DNA of 64,000 nt from Anisakis pegreffii (Eukaryota > Nematoda > Chromadorea > Rhabditida > Anisakidae). How positions within the stretch are numbered: the first letter of the stretch is position 1; every line of letters starts with the position of its first letter. Under the pieces are notes generated by a model, which had not been told where the DNA came from, did not search any database, and saw only the letters and a list, made by a program, of their open reading frames with translations. The position numbers were made by a program, and so were the translations under genes. Below are positions 35,328 to 49,700 of this stretch, one piece after another. Location: assembly GCA_035041965.1 (NCBI GenBank), contig JAPYMA010001928.1, positions 45,142 through 109,141 of the forward strand, written 5' to 3'.

Positions 35328-38300
35328 TCAAAGCGAAGGAGATGACCTCTGCGAATCGTTGAAGGCGAACAATATGGACGGTAACGGTGAGGGACCATGC
35401 AATGTTCTGAGCATTTGCATAACTTCCGCATCATCTTGAGCTATTGCCCTGCTCATTGGTGTGTTACCAAATTTATCGGCTGCTTCTGGATTAGCTCCGT
35501 TCTTCAACAGATATTCAACGATTTCTTTACTACCGTTCTCAACTGCCTGAAAGCTTTTTCAATTCATCATTCCTTGCTTTGATTCCTCTCCGTACAAACA
35601 TGACTCAAGCCTGTGCAATTAGACTTTGGCAGTAATCGCTGAAAATCGCAACAACACATTCCTATGCACACAGAGAACGCTTACAATATGCAGTGCAGTT
35701 CGTCCGTCATAATCGGCTTGATTTGGATCAACACCAGCCGCCACCCATGCGGACAGCGTTTTCAAATCTTCACTACTTGAAGCCAAGCACATTTCAATTC
35801 CTGAATAAAACATGTCGTGCTTAGCAACTATAGTGAATCTCTTTGGAAGTTGGCGTCAGCTACCTTCATTGGAAATCCTCTCATAGCTTTCAAGTTAAAG
35901 ATATACGATTGAAGCATGCCATGATGTTGAAATTCTCAGTTTCGAAGGGTGGACATTGATGGATTCGAAAGTTTGATCTCGAAATTTGGTCCACTTAGAA
36001 GATTTCATAAATCACCGAAAAATGAAGAAATCAAGAGAGCGTGAAGAAAGACTGCGACAATTACCCAAATCAACGGATTTCCACGTGAGATGTGCACCAG
36101 CGTTACGTAATGCTCGAATGCAATCGATGCTCTTGCTTCGAATAGCACACATTAAGGGTGTTTCGTCCCACTGATCTCTAGAGAAATTTTGGAAAATACT
36201 TTTGTGAGGTATATGAGGTATATAATAGAACATTCATTCATCTGATCAATTCATCACCTCAGAAACGATCTCACATTTGCATTTATAAGGTATCACGATA
36301 AATTTGAAGATCCTTATAACACTAGATGGTGTTCACGCAAAAAACTCAATTTCGACAGCCAAAAAGAAAATAAATTAGTATCAGTTTCTTCAGTGAGGAA
36401 ATTTTGAGAATCATAAGTTTTTTGCAAATTTGTACGATGCCAGGATCTGATTTGAATGGCAAGCTTTGCATTGTTCAATGAAAAGACAATGAATCGCTGA
36501 GTTCGATCGCTCAATTTAGTCGTAACTGCTCACTTAGCATGAACGCTAGCACCCTGCGTAAGAAGAAAATGAACTGTATGGAGTTGTCCAGCGCAAGCGG
36601 CCACATGCAACGGTGTTCGTCCGTTGTAGTCAGGCGTCGAGAATGAGGCGCCACTCTCACGCAGATTCACCAGCATGTCAATGTCACCGCTACGTGCCGC
36701 ATGACAGAGTAAAGTTGGAAAGAGAGCGTTTCGCAACATTTGCACCTCTTCTGAGGAACTTATCCGCAGGAATTGGGTGAGTTGAGGAACTGCAATAGTA
36801 CTGAAGGATGATGTTGATGAGTGCAACAGTGAAGCTGATAATCGAACAGATAAAAGCGAATCACTGAATAACAACAAGTAGGAATCAGCCATAACAATCA
36901 ACAATATCGGAGATTTTTGACTCGATCATAATTTGAGCCGAAAGAATTGTTATTAAATGGTGGAAACGAACTTATATCGAGTTCTTGAAGAGTATCGGAT
37001 TTCGCGACGGTCATCTCTCCTCTTAGATTTTTCGCCATCATTTTACGTTTCGTTTCCAGATCCCATTCATCTTTGCCAAGCACATAGGAAAGTTTTGTCA
37101 ACGCTGCCTCACAAGTCATATCAGAACCCGGTATTACACCCGCTTCATACAGAATCTTCAAATAATGCAATGTATAAAATCGTAACAAGCAGTTCAACTT
37201 GAACACCTCACGGTCTTAATATGGCACAAAACTATGCTGAAGGGGAACTGCCCTTGATGACCCTCCGAAAATAACTCTCAGTGATGTTTGATTCACAGAT
37301 TATGCATAGGAATATTCGAAATGCATCAACTGTTTTGCAAAGCCAATGAAATTGCATTGACCATCTGTATGCATGCAAAAAATGTAACGACGAAATAAGT
37401 CGAAGAGGTGGTATGCGAAACTATGGACACGTAAAAAACATAAAAATGTAAATGTCTGAAATGAACTGAAAATCAACAGATGAGAACCTTTCCGGTAAAG
37501 TAGTGCACATCGACCTGTCCACGAATACACTGCGAACAATTAATGATAATGCAACCTCGTTGAACTGCCTTTCGGATCTCTTCAATGATATCAGTTCTTC
37601 GTGACGGCATATTACCTGCACCATACGTTTCCAGCACAACACCTTCTACTGGTGGTTGCAGGAAGGCACGTATCTGAAGACGATTCATGCATTTTCGATG
37701 TATGAATGAAAAAAAAGGTTTGGAAACAGTAGACAACGGACTTTTGAGATGGGAACATACAGTGGAAATTGGAATTGACGGGAATATTCGAAGAACGGCA
37801 ACATTCGCGACACAGGCGATTGTGAACAGAGAATGGCGCCATTGTAGAGGAGCGAAATATGGACTCGTAATTGACTGAAAGAAGCACTTAATGAGATCAA
37901 CTGATTGACGACAATGCAAGTGAGAAGTAAGCTTTAACAGACCTTTGATTGTAATCTTCATCTGCGCGATCGGTTCCATATTCGGACTATCGAATGCATC
38001 CATGCTACAGTTGTCGAACTTGATCGTTCGATTACCACGAAACAGCTTATTGTTGAAATAGACGGTCACTTCTGGGATATCAAACGTTCCAGCAATCAGC
38101 AGCGCCCCGACTAGATTTTCTCGACCATCCGAACGAACCTCACAAACTGGAATCTGCAAAATCAGCACCTCTGTTCATCCAGTTCACTGATTTTGTGACG
38201 ATCAATAGCACATTGAATGCGTTGTTTAAGCCACTCTTAGGCAATGCTTGCTGTTGGCATTAAAGTATTCCACGGTCACCTTGCACAAATACATTCGATT

Positions 38301-41300
38301 ATGATCACACACAAAATCAGTTGCTTATGAAACATTTTACAAATGAGCAACATCCGCAGAAAGCTTAATAAATCAATCGACCAATCAGTTGGTTGTCATC
38401 AGCACTTCATATCATCAATATCTCGGAAATGATTTGATCTGCTAAAGAACACCAATGCTCACTCAACTAAATGACCGATATTGCTTTGCACTGTTCAATT
38501 GTTCGTGCTTCATTTCTGCAAAGCACTCTAACCGCAACCTGAGTTTTGATGTTACATTCGCTCACTCTAGTTCTTGACAAACTGATGGTGTGCAATTCAG
38601 CATTTTAGGTTTCGGATATTGAACAAAATTCACTAGTAGCCATCACACTTCAATTATAGATACACAGAATGAGATCGAAATCGTGCTCGCACCAATCATG
38701 ACCACTGCTTTTTTGCTTGCGAGAATGCACATCGGAAAACATTCAATGCACTCATAATCACGTTGATTCAGCTGGATACGAATTCTGGTATGCTACGTGA
38801 AAATGGTTGTGAACTTGAAAACGGGCAGAACGATTGCATGCAAGAACTGCTGCAGAAACATGCGTTATAATGCGTCAAACACACATGTGTTCCAGATCAC
38901 GGCACATTCAAATGAACGTAGGGTTGGAAAATTCTGAAGATTGTTCAATTTTCGAAGCACATCTTTACAAAACACGACTGTTTAATTGCTTCAAAACCAA
39001 CGGTGTGATTTTATCATCATTTACTACGTTCAGTTTTCTTCATCAATACAACTCGAGCGGAATTCATTTGGGCGTTCGACCTTCAATCGCAAAATTTTTC
39101 GGATGTATTTTTTAGACGAATGCACAAATGCTGAATGTTCCAAATGACACTTCGACTTTGACACTCCCAAATGACACTGCTTTCACAGAAACAAGTTTGA
39201 AATGGCTGATCGCATGCATGCAATCACCAAACCTGAGCACATGACTGATAGTGATAATTATTCACCGCTGGGATCTGTAATCGGAGCAGAGCAGTTACGA
39301 TGATCGGAATCATCAAGCAGCGCGAAGTGAATCCACTTCCTCAGAGGTGATGTTGATTGGTGTCAAATTCACTATATCAAACTCACTATTCACGGTGAGC
39401 GTAGGGGAAAAATTAGTGCATTATTAGGCGATATGACAGGTTACGTTCACATCGTCAACACATGATGAATTGAATTGTTGTACAAACACTGATTCAATGA
39501 ACAAGACTGCGCATCTGGCAATTTTCAGGATTCAAGTTCGATCACTATTCCAAGATTGGTTTTCAGCCGAATATCGGAAATAACGCATTTTTTGCAATGA
39601 TCAGTCGAATCACCACAAAATTTTAAAGAACTACCCCTACGTCAAGTCTACATGCGACATTCAAGTAAAATAATCTGATACGAGTAAATGAGCAAATCTC
39701 AACAGCAAAACAACTGAAAAGATCTTACGATTGCAGGAGTGCCACCATAATTCTTGAAAGAGAAAATCCTATTGAAAAAAAAAATTCCATGAGTCCACTG
39801 AATAAATGCAAACTGTTGGATTCATCAGTGATTTACGGCCAAAAAATCACCTGCGATCCAGTGACGATGACAGGCTTGCCAAGGTCTTCGAACATGAATG
39901 ATAAGGCGGATGCTGTGTAAGCAAGAGTATCTGTTCCATGCAACACCACAAATCCGTCGTATTGGTAATAAGCCTTACGAATATCTTTGCCGATTCGAAT
40001 CCAATCGTCGAACGTCATATCTGATGAATCCAACAACGGCTGATATTCAACAACCTCCAAATGAACACTCACTATCTTCATCAACATTATAATTTTACTC
40101 ACTGATCAAATTTCCATGATCCTAATGAATTCATTGGGTTGATATTCGACCGACAACTCAACACTTACGATAGTCGTCCGAAGTTCTGGTTTCCAAACAC
40201 TTCTCAATAATTTTCTAATGCTAGCTCATTGAATCTTACCGCTGTTCAATGTGAAGCTATCTGGGAAGTGAATTCAACCAATTCGACGGCATTATAAGAG
40301 TACTAACCCAGTAAACAATCCTCTTCTTCATATGTCGTATCGCTGGCAGACAATAGGGTTTAACGGTTTCGTTGGCATAAAACATGTCGATGTAAGCCTT
40401 GTCATTCAGTGGAGGATAATCGCGCATTGCTCGAGGCAGGTAGTGTGGCTGAGGACAGTAAACTGCAAAATTATTCCAGTGAACTTATGAAACTCAGTTA
40501 CAATAAGTGCAAAGATATCTGCACACCTTGTCATGATCACTTGATGTGAAGGGCTCAAATGTGAAGGGCTCAAATTTGATATGGCCTAATTTAACTGAGC
40601 TCGTTCAAATGAAAGTTAGGCTCGCCGAGGTTTATCTCCATTTGAGTAATAGTTTCATCCTCGTTTACAGTGGTCATTAGTATCACTTCGATTGTAAATG
40701 AGCAGCTAAAACTTTGAAGACACTTCTCGCTTTCTGATGAAAAATTTTCAAAGAGTTGAGATAAAAAAGAGATTGTATTCAATCCTGCAAACTGCTCAGA
40801 ACAACTATGTGAAGAAACGTTGCACATTTAGATGTCACCTCCATCAACACATTTCATGCCAATTGTTCCTCCGGTGTACAGCACTAACACTCTTGATTCA
40901 AATCCCTGATCAACATACGCAGCTGATGCCTTACTCAGCAGCCCCGTGTTATCCATTGAATAACTTTTCACACTTGACTTACGCCTTGCTGGTACGGATT
41001 TCGCGACTGCCTAAAACGTGAATTTGTTTTTCCAAATATGTATAGCAATGAGTGTGATCTAAGAAGTTGATTCGCTTATAAGAATCAGCTGAATTCATCG
41101 TGATCTCAAAGGTGGAAATGCATCGAAATACCGCTGCAGATGTCGTCTTCATTCGTGTTCCAGTATGTATGATAAGAGTTTTGGGTTGATGAGATTCATC
41201 GAAATATTCTTCATCTTCGGTTTCATCCAATTCCGACGATTCACTGGAATGATTTCTATCGTCATCCACTTTATCACGATAATCATCACGTCCGCTGTTC

Positions 41301-41347
41301 ACACCATTCACTTGAGAGTTGCTCGGCACAGTGGACTGCGATGACAT
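35328..41347 (-). CDS. L-asparaginase with carboxyl ankyrin repeats (ASPG type), paralogue B, one-base frameshift
   Basis: Exons: 41132-41347, 40839-41010, 40308-40462, 39851-40054, 37943-38153, 37761-37874, 37488-37673, 36972-37155, 36534-36789, 36065-36177, 35685-35800 and 35328-35546. The start [12 protein letters not shown] follows a 3' splice site and opens an acidic, probably disordered region. Catalytic motifs are [17 protein letters not shown] and [18 protein letters not shown]. Ankyrin repeats follow, for example [50 protein letters not shown] and [16 protein letters not shown]. Exon 6 is 114 nt against 113 in paralogue A, an extra base near 37806 between LCR and NVAVLRIFP; the total of 2146 nt is one over a multiple of three. 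Without that base the product would be 714 residues. It could be a young pseudogene or an assembly error. Likely role: cytosolic asparagine hydrolysis. Confidence 0.85.
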
Positions 41348-44300
41348 CTTCAGCTGTTTGAACAGCGCAAAGAGTTGACTGGCTGAAAAAAACGCTAACA
41401 TTTACAGATGTCACTCACGAGACTGGCTTCTATCGGTAAATCGAGGAGGTGACGCAGTAGTGGGTAGTGCAGAAATTAATTCCTATCGATCTACTGAAAA
41501 TCAGGCAAGTTAATGTGTCGCTGCATTAATCAACCTTTATCATCACTGACGTACTTATTGGCTTCAATAGGAAGGATTTTTAAGCATGACGGAAACTGGA
41601 ATGGTGAGTGGTACTCAAAGTTGAATTGCAGCATTTGATGCGTGATGTAATTCTTGTCATTTGGCAGGCTTATGAAAATAAAAATGTGCTCGACTACGAA
41701 TTAGGCAGTCGTGCAAAAACTACGTCGATAGGCTCGCTACGAGCACACAGCTATTACGATCAAGGAGGTTCGAACGGGAACATCCACTGAACAGCGGATA
41801 AGCAAACTGTTTTCTGGGCTCTCCAACAGCAATAAGTGACATGAAATTCTCTCAATAAACGCAACAATAATCACGATTGAATAGCAAAATGAAACTATTC
41901 GCGAGCAAAGAGTTTCGACGATCGTTTTCCAAAAAAAAACGCTCGAGAGAATTTGCGAAAGCAATCATTTCACAAACGCACTCGTGTCACGAAAAACTTG
42001 CTAGCAAACATTTTGAGCACTAAAGAGTTCAAACAATTCACATGATTTAATTTCACAATTAAAAAGTGTGGTTCTAAAAATGCGAACAAGTTCTACTCAG
42101 TCCATTAATGTGACAGATTGCGAAGAATTTTTAAAAAATCTGTATAGACAACATAAAATTGCCACAACCACTTCACTGGTTTGAATGATCCATCTCAAGA
42201 ACTCATTGTCAGCATATTCAACAATATATTGAAATTACATGGTGCGTTGCAACTGTAATCTTAAGGAAATGAGCAAATTCGATAAACTAAGATCTTTAAA
42301 GAAGGCAATCGTGCAAAAAACAATGAAGGCAATTAGGCAACTGTGCGAAAAACTACGTCGATAAATTCGCTACGAGCACACAACTATTATGTAAAAGAAA
42401 GCTCGAATGAGATCATCCACTGAACAGCGGATAAACAAACTGTTTTCTTGGCTCTCCAACAGCAAGAAGTAACATGAAATTCTCTCAATAAACACAACAG
42501 AAAGTTTCTTCTCAAATTCCTTATTAATTTACAATTTTCCTTGACATTCTTCAATTTTGTTCAAGCTTTTCGTGTTCGTCATTTCTCTACTGACTCCTTT
42601 CAACCGAAACTGCATGCACTTTTGGCATGATTCAAAAAATTATGAACTGTATGTACTGATCTAGATCATTGATGAAAAATTCAGGATAAGACTCACTATC
42701 AGAGAATCAGATAGATCACTCATCAGATCATATAACCGAAAATGAATGGCCAAAAAAGGTGTTGGATCTGTCAACTAAAGGATTCTATTGACTGAGGAAA
42801 GAGGAGAGTGCAGAGGGCGAATAGTCGCGATGAGTGACAAATGATCATGATAGGTTGTGAGTGCTTATCGAATGAATCGAGTTGTTAAAAAAGCAATGAA
42901 ACGAATTTCACTGATGCGATATCGTTCGTTCCAAACTCCACTTATCTACAAGACAAACCGACAAAACAATGCTTTTCAATAATTACAGCTCAGTCTCGTG
43001 AGACTCACATTATCGTTAACAAACTCCTAGGTTATTCATTTAGATTCGTCGAAATTTTACTTTGCCTTCACACAATCGCATGAAACTTGAAAAATATTCT
43101 CCATAGAACGCACACTACATTATGTAAAAAATCAATAGAACATCTGGAATTCTGTAACATCAACACTGAAAAAGGCGGATGAAAATGCAAAGAGCATAAA
43201 CTGCAAAAAGATTTCCACCTAGGAAGCGTAAGTGATCAGAGAAAGATATAAAGACTGAACAAAGAACGATTAAATTTTGATTGCCGCAGTTTAATACCAA
43301 TTAATGATGATCTTTAATTGATGTAGGAATGTTAGATACAGGAAAATAAGAACATCGGTGTTCGAATGGGTGAACCAGATGAAGATAATCAACGAATTTG
43401 TTTTTCTTTCAGCGTCGAGCTGCATTGAAATTCATCTTTACTACGTTCTTGATTGTGAAAGCTGCTGTAACAATAGTTGTTATTAGCACTAAATCCAATA
43501 GCATTGTTACACACAAATCAGCAGTTGTTTGCTTGAACGGCCTCGGGCCGTCATAATTTTTTCTGTTGAATAAATTTTTTGCTTCATACTTCTCTCCGAA
43601 CCTCTCATATAGTAAGAACGTTTCATAAAAACCAGTTATTAACAGCGTTCACATGTCCTGGCTCGTTTATTTTTGCGACAACGTATAATAACAATGTGAG
43701 AATACGAGAAATACGCGAACAAAAATGAGACTTCTTTCATCGTTTTCTATCGTCGAATTCATTCAGCGATCACCATTCGAATACTCCACTTTTATAATTT
43801 CAAAACTCTCGAATTGGTAAATTGGTGATGAAATCACTTGTTCAATTCATGCTCACATCATGTGAAAGGCGAGTGAATAAACAACTGAAAAAAAAGACAA
43901 TAGCCATTTGAGAGCGCTGATAGAGTTTGAAGGAATAGGATTGAGCATAGTGTTGGCGTAAAAAGCTTGACGGAAGCGAAATATTGACCGCTGCGGTTAG
44001 CGATGAATCGATGCGCTGAAGTATGTACGCGTTTCTTGGATTAATAGCTATTGGGCATGATCGATGAACACAGCGATGTTCAGTCACTCGCAATCGATGG
44101 CTAGGCTCATCCTCACATGTCTGATTTATTTCGGGTGTATCAGTTTATTGAAATGATTATTGGTCTTCAGCCTGAATAGTGCAGTAAAAGGCGTTGGTCA
44201 ATGGTGAGCAAAAAATTTTCTTTCAGCACTGGAACCTTCTTCGACTGTTTGTTTTCTCACTGTTTTAAGAAAAACTTCAGCAGAACCTAAATTAATTCCA

Positions 44301-46265
44301 GTCATTTGGTTCTAATGTTGCGTCTTTTTAAAAGTTTAATTCGACAATAACAATGGATTAGAAGTTACCAACTGTTACTGCTGTCAAAAATCGCTCACCA
44401 TTGCACACTGTCGTCAGGCAACAATTGATATACATAGTTCTGGTCGAAGTGATAGGCTGCTGTCACTTCTTTTCACGAAGGTAGAATAAAAAATGTGGAA
44501 TCGGTTTTCCCTAGGTCGATGTTCAATGGAATGCTACGGAAAATGGAACTAGCGTATACAACAAGCAAACAAGAATAAATAAGCTGAAAAATATCAACAA
44601 GCAATACTCATTGTAGCCTTGCGATTTGTCAACATTAAATATCTGCACTCAAGAATTTTGTGACCAAATTCAAAAATATTAATCAATCCTATATGTTGGA
44701 CATAGTTGTTGCCAATAACAACGTGAATGCAATCATTGTGCGGTATTGATTCAACGATCAAGTTAATAATGAGTGTCATCATTTATGACACGGATGATGT
44801 AAACAAGTTTAATGACACATTATTTTTATCAGAGGTAAATCGATGAAAAAATTAAACAACTGAATCGTAATTGTCATGTTAGTTCCATTTCCCGGCGATG
44901 CTGCCTTCAAAAAAGAGCAGCAACGGTCCACCACTGAGTCGAAATCAAATATTCTAATAAAAAGAAGCTTTTATCGGTTCCAGTAACGACCATCAAAGGC
45001 AGGTGTTATTTTGAAACTTGAACCATGAAAAAAGTCTCATGTACTTTTTTGCTTGAACGCCTCAATCACTATCAGTAATTCAACACATCACTAAGCACGT
45101 GATGAACACGGCACCAATAAATATTGCTGAGTGGAATGGTGAAAACAAAGTCGTCAACAAAACATGGCGCTTTGTTATGGAGAGTTTCATTAAATTTCAC
45201 TCAATGAACAGGATTTAGAATTCTTTTCAGGCCTTTCTTCGCATAGTCAGAAGAATCGTTGATCACAACTGTAGATTGGCGGATGATCTGAAGTGAACAG
45301 CCGATTAGCTGCGATTCATTACGTTCATTAATTTCCAATTAGTTTTGGTACACAGTTCGCATTTGAGCGAACAGTTGTTGAGATTTTTCGGTGAAATTGA
45401 AACGGAACAAATTCCATTGGCAACACCTTTACCCGTTCACAAAAGCATCAATCAAACCGAAAAGATACTAATCATTTGCTGCAAAATCACAAATATGTTA
45501 AGGGATTACGGGAGTCCCGTACGTATAGCTCGTTATTCGGCGAGTAATTCACATCGATCTATTGCTGCAAGCGAGCAGTTTTTTGTGCATATTTCATGGG
45601 ACCGAGACACTGCAGTGGTTGATATGGACAGGGACGTTGAAGTGTAAATATTTCTGTTTGTGGGCAGAGACGGATTAAGAGCCAATGCAGGACATTAGAG
45701 CATGACTGAATATTAAATTTAGTCAACGATTTTGATCACTGCATTATGTGATTTTAAAATGCTTCCAATCATGTAACACGATCCAGAAAAGTTGTTTAAC
45801 TCGTTGAAACGATTATCACTTCGAAAATGCGCTGTGAACGTACTTTCAAAAGCAATCCTCCACCACAGAGTGGAAGTTGAGCGACGACCCTTTTTTGACG
45901 CGTTTAATGTCATGTGATTATATGAGCAACAACTTGTTTTTTTTTGCAGAGTGCTGGCATGAAAAGTAACGTAATCACATCAGTAGAATAAGCCGCTTTA
46001 CTTGTACTTTTGAACGTTATGAATTTGAGCGTTCCATTAGTGAAGAAAAACATTCTCGGTAGTTTATTCAAATCGAGGAAACACCTCGAGTGCATCCAAA
46101 ATATAGATTCTGGATAGTCTCATCAATATACGCGGTCGAGTATCATTTTTCAGTTATATCGCTATCAGATTATCCAGATGTACAACGTAAAACATCTCTT
46201 TCTGTGCTGATGCGAGGTAATTTAACGTAATATCTTTTATTCATACGGAAATGTTATTAGCCGTT
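41348..46265. other. intergenic region upstream of asparaginase B
   Basis: Nearly 5 kb with no supported gene. The longest open frame (plus, 45345-45647, 100 codons) has no recognisable family. The region contains a diverged direct repeat at 41703-42503, described separately. Confidence 0.4.
41703..42503. repeat. pair of about 170-bp diverged direct repeats
   Basis: About 41703-41873 and 42330-42503 align with shared blocks such as ctacgtcgata, cgctacgagcacaca, tccactgaacagcggataa and acatgaaattctctcaataa. They lie in the 5' flank of asparaginase B. Confidence 0.75.
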
Positions 46266-46325
46266 AACATCCATTAGTGTAGCACGAGAGATTGTTTCAG
46301 TGATTGTTCGGTTAATAAACAATGT

Positions 46326-46526
46326 ATGAAAATGACAACGATAGTACTGAATCACATCTTGCAACTTATGGGAGTAACTTGCACTGACGTGACTGAAGTA
46401 GAATTGCCGCCTGGGAACAAGCGTTTGAAGCGTTTGAAGAATGCAATTGTTTTTCTTCTGATCGCTCTGAAAACACTAACATTAATTGTTGTTGAAGAAA
46501 AAAATCGTTTGTTTGCGTTTCAATGA
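46326..46526 (+). CDS. conserved small ORF, left copy, 66 residues
   Basis: ATG at 46326. The protein contains TIVLNHILQLMG, LPPGNKRLKRLKNA and VFLLIALKTL. The right copy at 54627-54818 keeps the same frame; most differences are at third codon positions or are conservative, and the main indel is an in-frame 9-nt duplication (cgtttgaag twice) here. That pattern suggests coding. No family is recognised. It lies downstream of the Srt-like receptor on the opposite strand and could be an exon of a larger gene. Confidence 0.4.
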   Translation: MKMTTIVLNHILQLMGVTCTDVTEVELPPGNKRLKRLKNAIVFLLIALKTLTLIVVEEKNRLFAFQ

Positions 46527-46709
46527 AAAGCTCTCACAACTTTTTAGCTGAAATACAAACGAAAACGTTTTCGGAAAGAGTCTCTCTAAAATATTGCGAG
46601 TGTGACTATGTATGCGAGGTTTTCCAAATGAACTAAACCTTAACAGATGAATTCATTCATTCAATGAGAGTGATAAACTCAGCATACGTCACCAATGATT
46701 CATTACAAA

Positions 46710-49700
46710 TCAAACGTTTATTACAGTAAGAAATCGAAAATCATCAGGAGCGTACTGGTTAAAAACGAGATATATCAACGGATTATCACACATCGTCAGA
46801 ATCCACGTAATCGATGAGAAATAATTTGCAATAACCGATGTTCCAAGGAAGATTGCACTTATCTGCCAGTACACAATATTGACAACAGCTAAACTCGATA
46901 TAATGCTGGCCTGTAGAAGAGGTCAACTAATCAGAAAAGACTCCACATGAAATCGAAAATTTTGCTTACGATTTCCCGCTTAATCTTGGAAATACTATGG
47001 AAATTCAATTGTTCAACTGGAATTGACCTATGCCGTTTCGATAGAAACAAAAGTGGAGAAGAAATATTGCAGTTCGCATCAAGTTCAATTAAACAATAAT
47101 AACATTGAGCCCAATAACGTTAACCAGGCTCAATGACATCAGCCAAACAATTACATTAGGCTCTTATCCGATAATTGAAAATCTGTCACTGTAAAGTGAT
47201 TATTTCCTACTACACCGACCTGATGATGATTTTTAATTTTTGTTAACTGCCACCTGCAACCTTACCGTAGCTGAATTAAAATTAACCTTCTGCAAGGGAA
47301 AAGGAGGGAGTCTCTGAACATTCCACAGTTTTGTAATAACTTGATTATTTCAGGCTATTAACTTCGTTTGAGATACCTCAGTTGATGTTTACTTTTTCTT
47401 TGCTAGCGATAGTAATGCAATATGAATTTCTGATTAACTGATGGACTTGTTGATGGCGAATGGAACAAACTATGAATTACCTGCAGGAAGACTGACATAT
47501 CCCGCTTACGTTCCCAGTAGAACTGAAATATTACAGAGCATTAGCGGTGGAAATTGCTGAAATAGAGCAGAGTTGATTTGCTGAGATAACGTGCGATCAA
47601 CGAGCTACATCAGCGTGATCACGCAAATTTTACTCAACAAAACCAATGCCAAAATCTAGCAGAGACTGTCAGCGATCAATTTCAACCAATTCTTCCATTA
47701 TGTGGATTCCACCAACCTACCTTTTTGTTTCCTGACAATGAAGTTACATTACGAGATGCCTGCCAAATACAAAACGTAATTATCAAATACGCTATAAATG
47801 CTACGACGGTCTCGCCAACAGTCCAGCATACAACGACATATCTGAAATGAATTTAAGCGTGATTCAGTGTTAGCATTATCGTTTTAATGCGAACTATCGT
47901 TCTAATTATGCTCGCCAGATGTTCTCTACGTTATCATTACTTCAAGTTGACTTTTTGACCTTCCTGTCATTCATACTTCAGGCTATTGTTCAAGAACGTC
48001 AAACGCTAATCGCTCAGAACCATCACCAAGCAACTGTTCAGCAGCAAATGTTTCGCAGTCCCGAATCTAGCAAAGTTCACGAGAAGTGTTAGAAATTCGA
48101 TCCAGAACACATATAAGTCTTCCGCAATTTATGCAATATTAATGATAAGATTTCACTAAATGCAGAATTAATGTAACACCGAAGTTGTTGAGAGAATTAC
48201 TGTTCTTGTAACATAATGATTATCGATTCTGTTGCTATAATATAATCAGAGTATGGTTTATCAACAAGCGTTCATTTCAGCCTACTCAATTTGCTTTCAA
48301 GCACGAAAAACATGGTAGAGAATCGTTTAGTTTATGACAGATCTCGTTCCCTTCAACAATTGTTTCTTGAACTCATAACCGTCATGTTTCAGTGGACGTT
48401 TCGTCAACTATGTAACATTATTGGAGAAAATTAAATTGAAAGCAGCAATCCGAACAGGACGTCGTATCACGGTTTGTCATGTCCTACAAATGACATCTCA
48501 CCGGTTCCACATCCAACTAAGTGGCTGCAGTGATTGATCAACGATTTATTATTCCATATGTCCATTGAACTCACCCAGAAATCGTTGAATATGGTTCTTC
48601 TCCGACGTAAGTCCACGAGATCTTCTGCGGAATGTACAGAACGGCAAGAATAGGTGTCATATAAATGATGAATAAAGCAGCGCTGATTAGCCACAATATT
48701 GCGAAAATAATCTGCAAATGAATTAGATTCTCTCGCAGAAATTGCTAGCATGTGATTATTATGCTCTGAAAGTCTTGATCAAATCAAAATGTTCTTCAAA
48801 GGGGAAATAATGAAGAATCGAGTTTGAACGGGAATAAGTTCAAAGAAATATCAATAAGGAAAGAGACTGTAGTGGAGCAATTGCGTCGATCTCATATGCA
48901 GTCTTCTTCCAGACTGTGAATATACATTTACGACTTGAAGTGAGTGTCACTGATTCGGTATCTCTAGCAAATTATAAAGATGAACACTGCAGCAATGAGA
49001 AATGTTACGTTCAAGCCCATTCCGTCAAAGAACAACTCGGCCTTCTTGCCAATGACAACAATTGCAAGGCGATTGATCGCTAATATCATCATCAAATTCA
49101 TTGAATTTATCCATTGTGCGTTCAGCAACGAACCAATTATCTGCGATGATAATATTCTGTTAAACTAATTCAAGGAACTCAATCCGTTCAGATGAAACCA
49201 TTGACATCATGAGGAACATCCGATGACTTTAGAGGAAGCAAATTTGATATTTGTTTATGCCACAGATTTTTGTTGATTTTGTGTTAGTTTAATTGCTTGT
49301 TTTTAGTTTAACTGCAACGTTTAATTGCATGTTTAATTACATGTTAGTTTAATTGAACGCTTAATTGCATTGTTAGTTTAATCGATTAAGCTATAGTTGA
49401 ATCCCCCTATTTTTATTCCCATTCAAGCGTTGTTTGCACAGTAGTATGAGCTTGATCATCCTTCACTTGAATTGTTCGTTTTTTTTTTGGGGGGGGAGGA
49501 GGGAGGAGGATTTTACTTCCCTGTTTATTCATATTATTATGCTGCTGTTTGACAGAATTTCAGTTTTAACAAACCTTGTTGAGAGTGTATGGTATTGAAT
49601 CGATACCAATGAAATGGCACAGCCAAGTTGGTGTGAAGCATAACATTTGAATAATATCAGCTATTCCTAAGTGGAACATTATCTTGTAGGATCCACCACT

